Positions 8,190-17,603 are shown, counted from the stretch's first letter. The stretch: DNA of 64,000 nucleotides from Metabacillus schmidteae (GCF_903166545.1 NZ_CAESCH010000001.1:1554001-1618000), one strand, 5' to 3'. Made by a program: numbers and translations. Notes: generated by a model from the sequence alone, not told the origin.

Positions 8190-8987
8190 ATGACGACAGC
8201 AGAAACGAAAACAAAAAATTTAACGGTGGTAAAAAACAATGGAATCGCTGAAGTACACATTCATGTAAACAAAACAAATGCTTATGATCTTGACTATTAC
8301 AGAGAATTAAATGCTGCGATTGACGATATCCGCTTTGATAGTGATATTAAAGTGGCTGTGTTAATGAGTGATATGCCGAAGTTTTTCTCAGCCGGAGCAA
8401 ATATTAACTTTTTAAAAGCTGCAGAGCCTCGCTTTAAAACACAATTTTGCTTATTCTGTAACGAAACACTTGATAAAATCGCCCGCTCTCCACAAATTTG
8501 GATTGCCTGCTTAGAAGGACATACAGTTGGCGGCGGATTAGAGATGGCACTTGCTTGTGACTTACGCTTTATGGGAGATGAAGCAGGAAAAATCGGCTTA
8601 CCGGAAATTACACTAGGTGTATTAGCCGGCACAGGCGGAACCCAACGTCTTGCACGTCAAGTTGGCCATTCGAAAGCGTTGGATCTTAATTTAACAGGTG
8701 AAACGTTAACACCACAGGAAGCTCTGGATATTCAGCTGGTTGACCGTGTTTTCCCTCAAGCTGAAACAAGAGCAAAAACATTAGAATACGCAGAGAAAAT
8801 TGCAAGCAGTGCAACATATGCAGCATCAAATATTAAACTATCCATTATGAATGGAAAAGAAATGCCATTAAATGTAGCTGTTCGTTATGAGGGCGAGCTG
8901 CAAAATCTATTATTCCGTTCACAAGATGCTCAAGAAGGGCTGAGCGCATTTATTGAAAAACGCGGTGCTAATTGGTCAGGAAAATAA
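8190..8987 (+). CDS. Enoyl-CoA hydratase, PaaF-like
   Basis: This 265-residue crotonase-family protein carries both catalytic glutamates of true hydratases: E118 in GGGLEMALACDL and E139 in LPEITLGVLAGTGGTQRL. The oxyanion-hole segment FFSAGANI is near residue 65. This favours the hydration step over the PaaG-type isomerisation, but substrate assignment is inference. It is the only crotonase in the cluster, where canonical paa clusters encode two. The start at ATG 8190 has GGAGG seven bases upstream. Confidence 0.85.
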   Translation: MTTAETKTKNLTVVKNNGIAEVHIHVNKTNAYDLDYYRELNAAIDDIRFDSDIKVAVLMSDMPKFFSAGANINFLKAAEPRFKTQFCLFCNETLDKIARSPQIWIACLEGHTVGGGLEMALACDLRFMGDEAGKIGLPEITLGVLAGTGGTQRLARQVGHSKALDLNLTGETLTPQEALDIQLVDRVFPQAETRAKTLEYAEKIASSATYAASNIKLSIMNGKEMPLNVAVRYEGELQNLLFRSQDAQEGLSAFIEKRGANWSGK

Positions 8988-9017
8988 AAGGATTACCTGG
9001 TTGGAAGACGAATATTA

Positions 9018-9053
9018 AATCAAAAGGTAAAGACTCTACTTTACCTTTTGATT
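9018..9053 (+). terminator. Hairpin after the hydratase gene
   Basis: A 15-bp perfect stem (AATCAAAAGGTAAAG and complement) with a 6-base loop lies between the hydratase and ligase genes. No long T-tract follows on this strand, so it may be a partial terminator or an mRNA-end stabiliser. Confidence 0.55.
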
Positions 9054-9124
9054 AATGTGAAGAATGTATTCAAGCAATATATGCCTAACAAGTTCATAAA
9101 ATCGTTTTTCTTGGGGGGAAAAAT

Positions 9125-10699
9125 GTGATCGAATCAGCAACTACCTTTAAGGGATTAAAGGAGCGTTATAATGCAGCTAATCGGTTCATTGAGGAAAATG
9201 TACGAAGAGGATTGGGTGAAAAAATAGCCATTATTGGTGATGATGAACACGTAACATACAATGATCTTCTTATACAGGTGAATAAATTTGGAAGCGCTTT
9301 AAAGGAACTTGATATTGAAAGAGAAAATAGGATCATTCTATTAACTTATGATTCTCCTGAGTTTATTGCAACGTTTTTTGGAACAATGAAAATAGGAGCT
9401 GTTCCTATACCAATCAGCACGATGTTACAGCCCCAGGATTATGAGTATATGTTAAATAATAGTCGTGCAAAGGCTCTTGTCGTTCATGAGGATATTTGGA
9501 ACAGTTTACAAGAGTTTCGTGAACGTTTTGTATTTCTAAAACATATTATTGTTATTTCGAAACAAGCTTCACATAGTACGGACGTTTTCAATTTTCATGA
9601 AATGACGAATCGAGCATCTTCTGAATTACAATCTTTATATACAACCCCAGAAGATCCAGGCTTTTGGCTATATAGTTCAGGTAGTACAGGCAACCCGAAA
9701 GGAGTCATGCACTACCATAAAAGTATGGAAGCAGCTTTTGATAACTTTGCAAAACAAGTGTTGAACATAACTGAAGCTGATATTACGTTTTCTGCTTCAA
9801 AGCTGTTTTTTGCTTACGGGCTAGGTAATGGCATGTATTTTCCGCTTGGAGCCGGTGGGACGACCGTTCTAATGAAAGACAGACCAACCCCGGAAAACAT
9901 CTTTAATAAAATTATTGACTCAAAACCAACCGTCTTTTTCGGAGTACCAACTCTTTATGGTGCCATGATTAACTATGTAGAAAAAACAGGTTCAATTCCA
10001 GACCTTTCTTCTGTCAGAATCTGTGTATCTGCAGGGGAACCGCTTCCTTCTGCCTTTATAAATAAATGGAGAGAAATCTTCAATTTAGATATACTCGATG
10101 GAATTGGCTCAACCGAGGCATTGCACATATACCTCTCGAACCGAATTGGGGATGTCAAAAGTGGCAGCACAGGAAAAGTCGTTCCTGGGTATGAGGCAAG
10201 AATTCTTAATGATAACTCACAAGAGGTTGGTCCAAATGTGGTTGGTGACTTAGTTATTAAAGGTGAGAGTTTAACTGGTGGCTATTGGTGCAATATCGAG
10301 GAAAATCATCGGAAATTTTACGGTGAATGGATGTACACCGGTGATAAATATTATCGTGATGAAAATGGTTGCTTTTGGTATTCAGGTCGATCAGATGATA
10401 TGTTAAAGGTTGGTGGCATCTGGGTCTCACCAATTGAAATTGAAACAGTGCTTTATCATCATGAAAAAGTTTTGGAAGTTGCTGTTATTGGAAAGAAAAC
10501 GGAGAATAATTTAGTATATCCTAAAGCATACATCGTCTTAAAAGAAGGAGTCGAACCTTCTGAAGAACTTGCGGGTGAGCTAAAATTATATGTGAAAAAT
10601 AATTTGGCTCCATATAAATATCCAAGAGAAGTAGAGTTTTTAGAGGAATTACCAAAAACAGCAACAGGTAAAGTACAAAGGTTTAGGTTAAGAACATAG
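9125..10699 (+). CDS. Acyl-CoA ligase of the benzoate-CoA ligase type
   Basis: This 524-residue adenylate-forming enzyme makes an acyl-CoA from an acid, ATP and CoA. The phosphate-binding loop YSSGSTGNPKG is near residue 178, ILDGIGSTEAL near 328, YTGDKY near 403, and the C-terminal catalytic lysine motif PKTATGKVQR ends the protein. Length and motifs fit benzoate- or aminobenzoate-CoA ligases rather than PaaK (about 430 residues). It probably activates the substrate of the upstream oxygenase. The GTG start at 9125 has GGGGGG six bases upstream; the ATG two bases earlier is followed at once by TGA. Confidence 0.85.
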   Translation: MIESATTFKGLKERYNAANRFIEENVRRGLGEKIAIIGDDEHVTYNDLLIQVNKFGSALKELDIERENRIILLTYDSPEFIATFFGTMKIGAVPIPISTMLQPQDYEYMLNNSRAKALVVHEDIWNSLQEFRERFVFLKHIIVISKQASHSTDVFNFHEMTNRASSELQSLYTTPEDPGFWLYSSGSTGNPKGVMHYHKSMEAAFDNFAKQVLNITEADITFSASKLFFAYGLGNGMYFPLGAGGTTVLMKDRPTPENIFNKIIDSKPTVFFGVPTLYGAMINYVEKTGSIPDLSSVRICVSAGEPLPSAFINKWREIFNLDILDGIGSTEALHIYLSNRIGDVKSGSTGKVVPGYEARILNDNSQEVGPNVVGDLVIKGESLTGGYWCNIEENHRKFYGEWMYTGDKYYRDENGCFWYSGRSDDMLKVGGIWVSPIEIETVLYHHEKVLEVAVIGKKTENNLVYPKAYIVLKEGVEPSEELAGELKLYVKNNLAPYKYPREVEFLEELPKTATGKVQRFRLRT

Positions 10700-10732
10700 A
10701 TTTTAAATGATAGAAAATAATACCTAACATAT

Positions 10733-10773
10733 AAAACGTTAGAATCAGTTAAAAAAGATTCTAGCGTTTTTTC
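10733..10773 (+). terminator. Terminator of the paa-like cluster
   Basis: The stem AAAACGTTAGAATC pairs with GATTCTAGCGTTTT (one wobble), followed by Ts. It ends the ligase transcript. Confidence 0.8.
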
Positions 10774-10886
10774 TTATTACTCGATAGCTCGTTATGCTTA
10801 TAATAAAATAGCAATAGTTATGTTGATGCTTTCTTAAAATTGCTGCGGGTTTACCTTTCTCCTTAACTATATGGTACAATTATATT

Positions 10887-10903
10887 ATACCCCAGTTACG
10901 TAT
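10887..10903. promoter_or_regulatory. CsoR-like operator before csoR
   Basis: ATACCCCAGTTACGTAT is a 17-bp imperfect palindrome of the same size and left half as the operator at 11283. It lies just downstream of TACAAT/TATATT promoter-like elements, which is consistent with autoregulation. Confidence 0.5.
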
Positions 10904-10946
10904 ATTTAACTTTATATATTAAAGGGAAAAAGAGGGAGGGAATTGC

Positions 10947-11252
10947 ATGGCTAATTCTGAAGAAGGAAAAGTGACACATAGATCAACAAAAGAAAAAGAT
11001 CAATTGATTACCCGTTTAAAACGAATCGAAGGCCAAGTCCGAGGAATTCAAAATATGATTGAAAATGAGAGGTATTGTGTAGATATTCTCACCCAAATTT
11101 CGGCTATTAACGCAGCCATGAATAAAGTCGGCCTTCAATTGTTGGAAAAGCATGCACACCATTGTGTATCAGACGCGATTAGGGATGGAGATGGAGAAGA
11201 GGCCATTTCAGAATTAATGGAAGTGTTTAAACGTTTTTCTAAATCTCAGTAA
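10947..11252 (+). CDS. csoR: Copper-sensing repressor CsoR
   Basis: This 101-residue four-helix-bundle repressor keeps the Cu(I) ligands of CsoR: C44 in RYCVDI, and H69 and C73 in EKHAHHC. The family motif RLKRIEGQVRGIQNMIE is near residue 23. Binding Cu(I) releases it from operators of the copper export genes. It precedes copZ and copA, as in Bacillus subtilis. AGGGAGGG upstream supports the ATG start. Confidence 0.95.
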   Translation: MANSEEGKVTHRSTKEKDQLITRLKRIEGQVRGIQNMIENERYCVDILTQISAINAAMNKVGLQLLEKHAHHCVSDAIRDGDGEEAISELMEVFKRFSKSQ

Positions 11253-11277
11253 TTGAAAGATGCTGGCAGTCTATCTG

Positions 11278-11306
11278 TTGACATACCCACAGGGGGTATG
11301 GTAAAT
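11278..11306 (+). promoter_or_regulatory. copZA promoter with CsoR operator
   Basis: TTGACA at 11278-11283 is followed 17 bp later by GTAAAT. The spacer is filled by ATACCCACAGGGGGTAT (11283-11299), a good match to the GC-flanked palindromes bound by CsoR. Repressor binding would block RNA polymerase. Confidence 0.75.
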
Positions 11307-11345
11307 TGAATTTATGATAGTTCTTTGATAAAAGTTGTTTATTAA

Positions 11346-11370
11346 ATACCTTACTAGGGTATTGTATAAT
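11346..11370 (+). promoter_or_regulatory. Second CsoR-like site and TATAAT before copZ
   Basis: ATACCTTACTAGGGTAT (11346-11362) is a second 17-bp site related to the operator at 11283. It is followed directly by TATAAT at 11365-11370 and then the copZ ribosome binding site. It may mark a second regulated promoter. Confidence 0.55.
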
Positions 11371-11394
11371 AGAAATGTTAAGGAGGAATTTTCT

Positions 11395-11604
11395 ATGAAA
11401 CAAGTAACACTAAATGTAGAGGGAATGTCTTGTGGACATTGCGTGAATTCAATTGAAGGAAATGTAGGAGAGTTAAAAGGTGTTGAAGCCGTTAAGGTAC
11501 ATCTTGATACAGGAAAAGTTGATGTAACATTCGATTCGAACGTCGTAAGTATGAAAGAAATTACAGATGTAATTGAAGATCAAGGATATGATGTGGAAAG
11601 TTAA
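11395..11604 (+). CDS. copZ: Copper chaperone CopZ
   Basis: This 69-residue heavy-metal-associated domain protein has the metal loop GMSCGHC at residues 10-16, the variant typical of CopZ. It carries Cu(I) to the CopA ATPase in the cytoplasm. The start is ATG 11395, with AGGAGG eight bases upstream; longer in-frame readings run through the promoter region. Confidence 0.95.
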   Translation: MKQVTLNVEGMSCGHCVNSIEGNVGELKGVEAVKVHLDTGKVDVTFDSNVVSMKEITDVIEDQGYDVES

Positions 11605-11626
11605 TTTTATATAGAAATACAGAGTG

Positions 11627-11656
11627 ATTGTGCTGGTAGCCGGCACAATTACTTTT
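11627..11656 (+). terminator. Hairpin between copZ and copA
   Basis: ATTGTGCTGG pairs with CCGGCACAAT around a 3-base loop, and the sequence continues into ACTTTTTAC. It may partly terminate transcription, giving more CopZ than CopA. Confidence 0.6.
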
Positions 11657-11667
11657 TACAAAAATAT

Positions 11668-11684
11668 ATACCCCCTAGTAGTAT
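11668..11684. promoter_or_regulatory. CsoR-like half-degenerate site before copA
   Basis: ATACCCCCTAGTAGTAT keeps the left half of the CsoR operator and a weaker right half. It lies about 20 bases before copA and might give separate control of that gene. Confidence 0.4.
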
Positions 11685-11704
11685 GTAGCGAGGAGTGAGA
11701 AAAC

Positions 11705-14122
11705 ATGAATCAAAAGGAAACAACACTGCAAATCCAAGGTATGACATGTGCAGCTTGTGCGACAAGAATTGAAAAAGGACTTAAAAAAATTGAAGGGGTC
11801 GAAGAGGCTAATGTGAACTTTGCCCTTGAGAAAACGAATATAAAATATAATCCCGATATTACGGATGTAGGGAAGTTTAAGGAAAAAGTCCAATCTTTAG
11901 GCTATAACGTTGTAAGCGAGAAAATGGAGTTTGATATTACGGGAATGACGTGTGCTGCATGTGCGAATAGAATTGAAAAACGGCTAAACAAATTAGAAGG
12001 CGTTGATCAAGCAACAGTTAACTTCGCGTTAGAAACAGTTCGTGTGGAATATAACCCTGATCAGGTATCCATTTCTGATATGAAAGAGGCAATTAAAAAA
12101 TTAGGTTATTCGCTTGAACAAAAGCAAGAAAAAGAAGGAGAACAAGTCGATCATCGTCAAAAAGAAATTGAAAAGCAACAAGGGAAGTTTCTTTTCTCGG
12201 TCATTTTGTCATTTCCGTTATTGTGGGCCATGGTCAGTCATTTTGAATTTACACGCTTTATTTGGCTTCCGGATATGTTTATGAATCCTTGGGTCCAACT
12301 AGCTCTAGCTACACCTGTTCAATTTATCGTAGGTAGACAATTCTATGTTGGAGCTTATAAGGCGTTAAGAAATAAAAGTGCAAACATGGATGTACTCGTT
12401 GCATTAGGTACATCAGCTGCTTATTTTTATAGTTTGTATTTAAGTATTATGTCAATCGGTTCAAACGAACATATGGTTGAGCTCTATTATGAAACAAGTG
12501 CTGTTCTTATTACATTAATAATATTAGGTAAATTATTTGAAGCAAAAGCGAAAGGCCGATCCTCAGAAGCAATTAAGAAATTAATGGGGTTACAGGCGAA
12601 AAACGCAACGGTTATGCGTAATGGTCAAGAAATGATCATTCCAATTGAAGATGTATTAGAAGGCGATATCGTCTATGTGAAACCAGGTGAAAAAGTGCCG
12701 GTTGACGGTGAAATTGTTGAAGGACAATCAGCGCTTGATGAATCAATGCTAACCGGAGAAAGTATTCCAGTCGATAAAAAGGGAGGAGACCATGTCATTG
12801 GTTCAACGATCAATAAAAATGGCTTCCTAAAAATTAAAGCAACAAAAGTAGGGAAAGATACGGCTTTAGCTCAAATTATTAAAGTGGTGGAAGAAGCCCA
12901 AGGTTCAAAAGCACCGATCCAACGTTTAGCTGACGTAATTTCAGGTATTTTCGTACCTATTGTAGTCGGTATAGCGATTGTAACCTTCCTTATATGGTAT
13001 TTTGCTGTTAGCCCCGGAGATTTTGCCGAAGCCCTTGAAAAGTTCATTGCGGTATTAGTTATCGCATGTCCTTGTGCACTTGGTCTTGCCACACCAACTT
13101 CCATAATGGCTGGATCCGGTCGTGCAGCTGAATTTGGTATTTTATTTAAAGGTGGGGAGCACCTTGAAACAACTCATCAATTAGACACTGTTATTCTTGA
13201 TAAAACAGGTACAGTTACAAATGGAAAACCATCTTTAACTGACGTTATTTTAGCTGAAGGTATCGATGAAACAGAATTTCTTACGCTTGTTGGTACATCA
13301 GAGCGAAACTCAGAACACCCACTTGCCGAAGCAATCGTTGAAGGGATTAAAGAAAAAGATATTACACTAGGATCAGCCGATACCTTTGAAGCCATTCCAG
13401 GTTTTGGGATAAAAGCGGCTGTGCAAGGTAAGGAACTAGTTATCGGTACAAGAAAGCTGATGGCGAAACATAATATCGATGTAAAAACTGAATTAGTGAA
13501 AATGGAGAATTTAGAGAAGCAAGGGAAAACAGCGATGCTCGTAGCCATTGATGGACACTATGCAGGTATTGTTGCTGTTGCAGATACCATTAAAGATACA
13601 TCTAAAGAAGCCATTTCCCGCTTGCATAGCATGGGCTTAGATGTAGTTATGATTACAGGGGATAACACCAAAACGGCTCAAGCAATTGCAGAACAGGTTG
13701 GAATTAAAAACGTCATTGCAGAGGTTTTACCGGAAGGCAAGGCAGAAGAAGTGAAAAAGCTTCAGCAGGCTGGTAAAAAAGTAGCCATGGTAGGAGACGG
13801 AATAAACGATGCCCCGGCACTAGCTACAGCTGACATTGGGATGGCGATTGGTACAGGTACAGATGTGGCCATGGAAGCAGCTGATATCACGCTTATCCGC
13901 GGGGATTTAACAAGTATTGCAGACGCAATTTATATGAGTAAGAAGACAATCACAAATATTAAGCAAAATCTTTTCTGGGCACTTGCTTATAACAGTTTAG
14001 GTGTTCCAATTGCTGCATTAGGATTCTTAGCTCCATGGTTAGCCGGAGCAGCAATGGCTTTCAGTTCTGTATCTGTTGTTATTAATGCCTTAAGGCTTCA
14101 AAGAATTAAGTTAAAGGCTTAA
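11705..14122 (+). CDS. copA: Copper-exporting P1B-type ATPase CopA
   Basis: This 805-residue membrane pump has two N-terminal metal-binding domains (GMTCAAC with C15/C18 and C83/C86). Eight membrane segments follow, including the transport motif [11 protein letters not shown]. The phosphorylation loop [11 protein letters not shown], the SEHPLAEA nucleotide motif and [10 protein letters not shown] are all present. The TGES motif of the actuator domain is seen as LTGES. It exports Cu(I) using ATP. Length and architecture match B. subtilis CopA. It follows csoR and copZ. Confidence 0.96.
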   Translation: MNQKETTLQIQGMTCAACATRIEKGLKKIEGVEEANVNFALEKTNIKYNPDITDVGKFKEKVQSLGYNVVSEKMEFDITGMTCAACANRIEKRLNKLEGVDQATVNFALETVRVEYNPDQVSISDMKEAIKKLGYSLEQKQEKEGEQVDHRQKEIEKQQGKFLFSVILSFPLLWAMVSHFEFTRFIWLPDMFMNPWVQLALATPVQFIVGRQFYVGAYKALRNKSANMDVLVALGTSAAYFYSLYLSIMSIGSNEHMVELYYETSAVLITLIILGKLFEAKAKGRSSEAIKKLMGLQAKNATVMRNGQEMIIPIEDVLEGDIVYVKPGEKVPVDGEIVEGQSALDESMLTGESIPVDKKGGDHVIGSTINKNGFLKIKATKVGKDTALAQIIKVVEEAQGSKAPIQRLADVISGIFVPIVVGIAIVTFLIWYFAVSPGDFAEALEKFIAVLVIACPCALGLATPTSIMAGSGRAAEFGILFKGGEHLETTHQLDTVILDKTGTVTNGKPSLTDVILAEGIDETEFLTLVGTSERNSEHPLAEAIVEGIKEKDITLGSADTFEAIPGFGIKAAVQGKELVIGTRKLMAKHNIDVKTELVKMENLEKQGKTAMLVAIDGHYAGIVAVADTIKDTSKEAISRLHSMGLDVVMITGDNTKTAQAIAEQVGIKNVIAEVLPEGKAEEVKKLQQAGKKVAMVGDGINDAPALATADIGMAIGTGTDVAMEAADITLIRGDLTSIADAIYMSKKTITNIKQNLFWALAYNSLGVPIAALGFLAPWLAGAAMAFSSVSVVINALRLQRIKLKA

Positions 14123-14144
14123 AAGTAGAAAGGAGGCGCCTAGT

Positions 14145-14972
14145 TTGAAAAAAAGTATATTGATTTGGACCATTTCAGCAATCGTGTACCTTGGAGTAGT
14201 CATTGTAGGTTTCAAAGTTTACGCTAGTATGAATCCAAAATCAGAAGAACACCTTACCCATGAAACTACTGATCAGGAAGAAGAAAATAAGAATCATAGT
14301 CATCACGATGACGAAAATCATAGTGTAAACACAATTAGCGACGTTACACCAAAGGTTTCTTATGCTAACGGAGAAATCACCATTGAGTTAAAAGATAAGA
14401 ATAACAATGTTCCGGAACTGGAAGTTTCCCATGAAAAATACATGCATTTCATCGTCGTGAGTTCAGACTTAAAAGAGTACCACCATTTTCATCCCGAGAA
14501 AGCGGGAGATGGAATCTACAAACAGAAGGTAAGTTTACCAGGTCATTCTTATCAAGCGTTTGTTGACATTAAACCAAAAGGTTTTCAATATTCTGTAACA
14601 CCTATGGAATTCCATGTTGGTAAAGCGAATCATGAACACGAGGAGAATGATCTAGTAGCCGATAAGGAATTTATTAAGACCATCAATGGTCAAACAGTTG
14701 AATTAATAACTGAGTCTTTTGAAGTCAACAAAGAAATAACCCTTAACTTTGATGTGAAGAATGCAAAGCCTGATCCATATTTAGGCGCCTTAGGCCATGT
14801 TGTTATTTTGGATGAAAATGGAGAGCAATATATCCATGTTCACCCGGTAGCGGATGATAAGACTGTATTTGAAACACAGTTTGATAAACCGGGAATTTAT
14901 AAGCTATGGGCAGAGTTCAAGTTCGGGGATCAGGTCAATGTTTATCCATTTGTTATAGAAGTAAAAGAATAA
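14145..14972 (+). CDS. Membrane-anchored histidine-rich protein of the copper operon
   Basis: This 275-residue protein has an N-terminal membrane segment (residues ~5-27) and then a His/Glu-rich linker with HSHHDDENHS near residue 52. Two related beta domains follow, each with a histidine cluster after an aligned core: EYHHFHP near 118 and YIHVHP near 243. I do not recognise a named family. The His clusters and the 22-base distance from copA suggest an extracellular copper-binding protein. It starts with TTG, supported by AGGAGG eight bases upstream. Confidence 0.75.
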   Translation: MKKSILIWTISAIVYLGVVIVGFKVYASMNPKSEEHLTHETTDQEEENKNHSHHDDENHSVNTISDVTPKVSYANGEITIELKDKNNNVPELEVSHEKYMHFIVVSSDLKEYHHFHPEKAGDGIYKQKVSLPGHSYQAFVDIKPKGFQYSVTPMEFHVGKANHEHEENDLVADKEFIKTINGQTVELITESFEVNKEITLNFDVKNAKPDPYLGALGHVVILDENGEQYIHVHPVADDKTVFETQFDKPGIYKLWAEFKFGDQVNVYPFVIEVKE

Positions 14973-15569
14973 ATGGAAAAAATGGAAAGATGTCCTTCCA
15001 CTATATCCTAAACCGTTCTGTTTTGAGGTGTATTTTTAATAATATGTGCTGAAATGACTATCGTATTGGCATCATTATTGGTATATAAAACCTCACTCAC
15101 AGGTATATGGTTCACTGTAATCTTTTAAATAAGATGTTTTGTCCTTTATCTAAGAATCACGAAAGTAAAATAAGCGGAGTTTTTTCGGTTAAATGCAGAA
15201 TGGAGCTTGTTTCGGAGAAAATAAGGGGAGTTTTTCCGATTATGCACAGCAAAGTTTCCTATTTTCGAATCTTTCGAGCCAATAGGCGGAATCCCTCCGT
15301 CTATTACAGCCTTTTTTTACTATTAATTATTAATTATTAATTATTAATTAAGCGGAATTTTTCCGTGTATTTATCAGCTCTGTTGCTTAACCTGATCTCC
15401 AAACCATTACGTGTGAACCCTCTCAATCCTAGATTTTAACTGCCCCTATTATGCTTTTGATCATAGACCAAAAGGAATATTTGCGCGAAGATCGTTTTGT
15501 TCGATTTGAGATATTAAACGAAAAACTAGGGAAGAATTATGGGAATTATATTCAATAAGCGGTAGTTTG
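14973..15569. other. Gene-free stretch with short repeats
   Basis: No convincing gene is seen. The stretch carries four short palindromic units of the form AAGCGGA-N-TCCG, near 15172, 15223, 15290 and 15347. It also has a tandem run of the 7-mer TTAATTA at about 15321-15349. A reading frame at 15107-15340 has no ribosome binding site and overlaps these repeats. Confidence 0.6.
15172..15365. repeat. Cluster of GCGGA/TCCG palindromic units and TTAATTA tandem repeat
   Basis: Units such as AAGCGGAATTTTTCCG recur four times within 190 bases with varied centres. A 7-bp tandem repeat (TTAATTA, four or more units) lies between the last two. The arrangement looks like a small-repeat hotspot. Confidence 0.6.
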
Positions 15570-15612
15570 AAAAAAGCTCCTACTTTACGTTTATAAAAGG
15601 AGCTTTTATTAT
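15570..15612 (-). terminator. Terminator of the RpiR-family gene
   Basis: AAAAAGCTCCT pairs with AGGAGCTTTTA around a longer loop. Read on the minus strand it ends in a run of Ts, 17 bases after the regulator gene. Confidence 0.7.
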
Positions 15613-15628
15613 GGAAAGAATTTTTACG

Positions 15629-16360
15629 TTAATGACTCTTTCTATTCTTTTCATATACCCTTCTTGCTAATTCCTCAAGTATATAAACAACTGGAATTTG
15701 AGTCGTGATATTCGATGTTTCATAAAATTCTTCAGACACATAGTAGGATATATTTTTATCGGAAATTTTGGCTATTGTAGATTGTCCGTTATTTGTAATA
15801 CTTAGAATCTTACTGTTTTTATCTTTCAACATATGGATGTGGGAGAGGGTAAAGTGATTTTCTCCCGATGCGGATAAAGCAATTGTGATGCTGTTGTTTA
15901 AGTTGGCGTGAATAGGTGTATACCAGTCTTTTAAGTATGTAGAAAACGTCCCTAAGCTTGAAAAGTATCTAGCACCATATTCGGCAAGAGTACCCGAACT
16001 GCCGATTCCGATAAAATATACATGATTTGCTTTAGATATGGTGTCCGCAGCATCATCGAGCTTAGTAGTGAAATGCTCATTTTGGGTGCGTTCTAAAAAC
16101 TCCGCTACCACATGCTGGCCGCTTTTGATCAATGTGTCACTCTTTTCGTCCATTGATAATTTCAGTTTTACTTTAAATTCCGAAAAACCTTCACAATCTA
16201 ATTTCCTGCAGAATCGCATGATTGTAGATGTGGAAACATGAGCCTCATCAGCAAGATCCCTTATCCGCATATAAATGACTTTTTCTTTATGTTGCATAAC
16301 ATATTTATAAATCAGCATCTCAAGGTCATTGAATGTTGCAATTACCTCATTCGTAAACAA
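15629..16360 (-). CDS. MurR/RpiR-family transcriptional regulator
   Basis: This 243-residue protein has an N-terminal helix-turn-helix (LADEAHVSTSTIMRFCRKL, near residue 38) and a C-terminal sugar-phosphate-binding SIS domain (VYFIGIGSSGTLAEYGARYF near 114). Such regulators sense phosphorylated sugars. No sugar gene is adjacent, so the target is unknown. The start appears to be TTG, with AAGGA unusually close; an ATG 14 codons in is possible but would cut into the DNA-binding domain. Confidence 0.85.
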   Translation of the reverse strand: MFTNEVIATFNDLEMLIYKYVMQHKEKVIYMRIRDLADEAHVSTSTIMRFCRKLDCEGFSEFKVKLKLSMDEKSDTLIKSGQHVVAEFLERTQNEHFTTKLDDAADTISKANHVYFIGIGSSGTLAEYGARYFSSLGTFSTYLKDWYTPIHANLNNSITIALSASGENHFTLSHIHMLKDKNSKILSITNNGQSTIAKISDKNISYYVSEEFYETSNITTQIPVVYILEELARRVYEKNRKSH

Positions 16361-16562
16361 ATCCTTTTCTCCCTTCTTGTGTACATTCTTTTGTCATTAT
16401 ACTTCAAAAGAGAAACGCAGTGTTACTTATAAGAAACAAATGCCTTAAAGTGAAAAACAAATCTAACGCTTTCAAAACTATGTCGGATCCTTATGAAATG
16501 CTAGAAGCACATAAGGAGCATTTTCGACAGTTTTCCAAACAACTGAAGTGTAAGAATAAAGG

Positions 16563-16594
16563 AAAGGGAAAGATGAAAATTCATCTTTCCCTTT
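16563..16594. terminator. Hairpin downstream of the LysR gene
   Basis: AAAGGGAAAGATGA pairs perfectly with TCATCTTTCCCTTT around a 4-base loop. It lies after the minus-strand LysR gene and probably terminates it. Confidence 0.6.
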
Positions 16595-16652
16595 GTATCT
16601 AGTAATATTAATTTTAAAGGATTTCTAATCTAAACAGAACAAACCTTTCAAC

Positions 16653-17531
16653 CTATTTCCAATCAAAATCTTTAATAAAATTAACGAAAGCCTTAACAAC
16701 ATTCCATTCCAGAGATTCCTCGTGATAATACATCCACGTTCTTCGCAATATAGGATCTCCATTCTGATCCTTTAATTCTATTTTATATAAGTCATCAATC
16801 CCGGTAAGAACCCTGCTGGACAAGACCCCGTAACCTAGACCATTGATCACCATTTCCTTGCAGGTATCAACTTGGTCGACTGCTATACTAACAAATGGTT
16901 CTTTTGAATAGTTTTCAGCCCACCAATGATCTTCTATTGATTTTAGTAAATAATCTACTTTATATTCAATTTTTGGTAGATGGGGGAGTTCGGTAATATC
17001 TATTTCTTCCTTTGAAGTAATACATATTGTTTCTTCAAACAATAAATGTTTTGATAACCCTCTCCAACCATAGTCTCCTCGTATAAAACTTATATGAACA
17101 TCTTTGTTGTGGATCAGTTGAGTGACATCTCTGCTCCACCCCGTAACAACCTTAAATTCAACATGAGGATATTGTGCTTTAAATAATTTTAAGATATATG
17201 GAAGTTCATAATTAGCAAAGAAATTTGAAACGCCTAATTTTAATGTGCCTGCAACTTCATTACTGGAAATATGACTCATATTTTGGACATTTTCTTTGAC
17301 TTTTTGATAGTGAGAAAGGGCTTCGTCCGCACATTGGACAAGATATTCTCCTTGTGGAGTAAAATGAACGCCTCTGCTTTCACGGGTTACGATTTTAACA
17401 CCTAGCTCCTCCTGCATGTGCTTCAAACGGTTTGTTAATGCTGGTTGAGTAATAAATAAAAGTCTAGCTGCTTTTGTAATATTCTTTTGACTATAAAGAA
17501 CCTTTAGTATCTCCCAATCTCGGTAATCCAT
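16653..17531 (-). CDS. LysR-family transcriptional regulator, divergent from odhA
   Basis: This 292-residue regulator has an N-terminal winged helix (NITKAARLLFITQPALTNRLKHMQEELGV, residues ~17-45 with breaks) and a periplasmic-binding-like effector domain. It is transcribed away from odhA, and the shared 160-bp intergenic region carries a perfect 12-bp inverted repeat. Control of odhAB by a LysR protein would be unusual but is suggested by the arrangement. The effector is unknown. Confidence 0.88.
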   Translation of the reverse strand: MDYRDWEILKVLYSQKNITKAARLLFITQPALTNRLKHMQEELGVKIVTRESRGVHFTPQGEYLVQCADEALSHYQKVKENVQNMSHISSNEVAGTLKLGVSNFFANYELPYILKLFKAQYPHVEFKVVTGWSRDVTQLIHNKDVHISFIRGDYGWRGLSKHLLFEETICITSKEEIDITELPHLPKIEYKVDYLLKSIEDHWWAENYSKEPFVSIAVDQVDTCKEMVINGLGYGVLSSRVLTGIDDLYKIELKDQNGDPILRRTWMYYHEESLEWNVVKAFVNFIKDFDWK

Positions 17532-17603
17532 ATTTTCCCAATCCTTGCGATATAAATTTTAATTATATTTATATATAATTTTTCAATATTTTATTTATTT
17601 TAA

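Noticed and set aside
9125..10699. The ligase as PaaK phenylacetate-CoA ligase
   Set aside because: It is about 90 residues too long and has benzoate-CoA-ligase-type motifs.
15107..15340. A 77-codon frame on the plus strand
   Set aside because: It has no ribosome binding site and is largely made of short palindromic repeats.
16420..16602. A 60-codon frame before the LysR terminator
   Set aside because: No binding site is seen and it runs into the hairpin; there is no recognisable domain.
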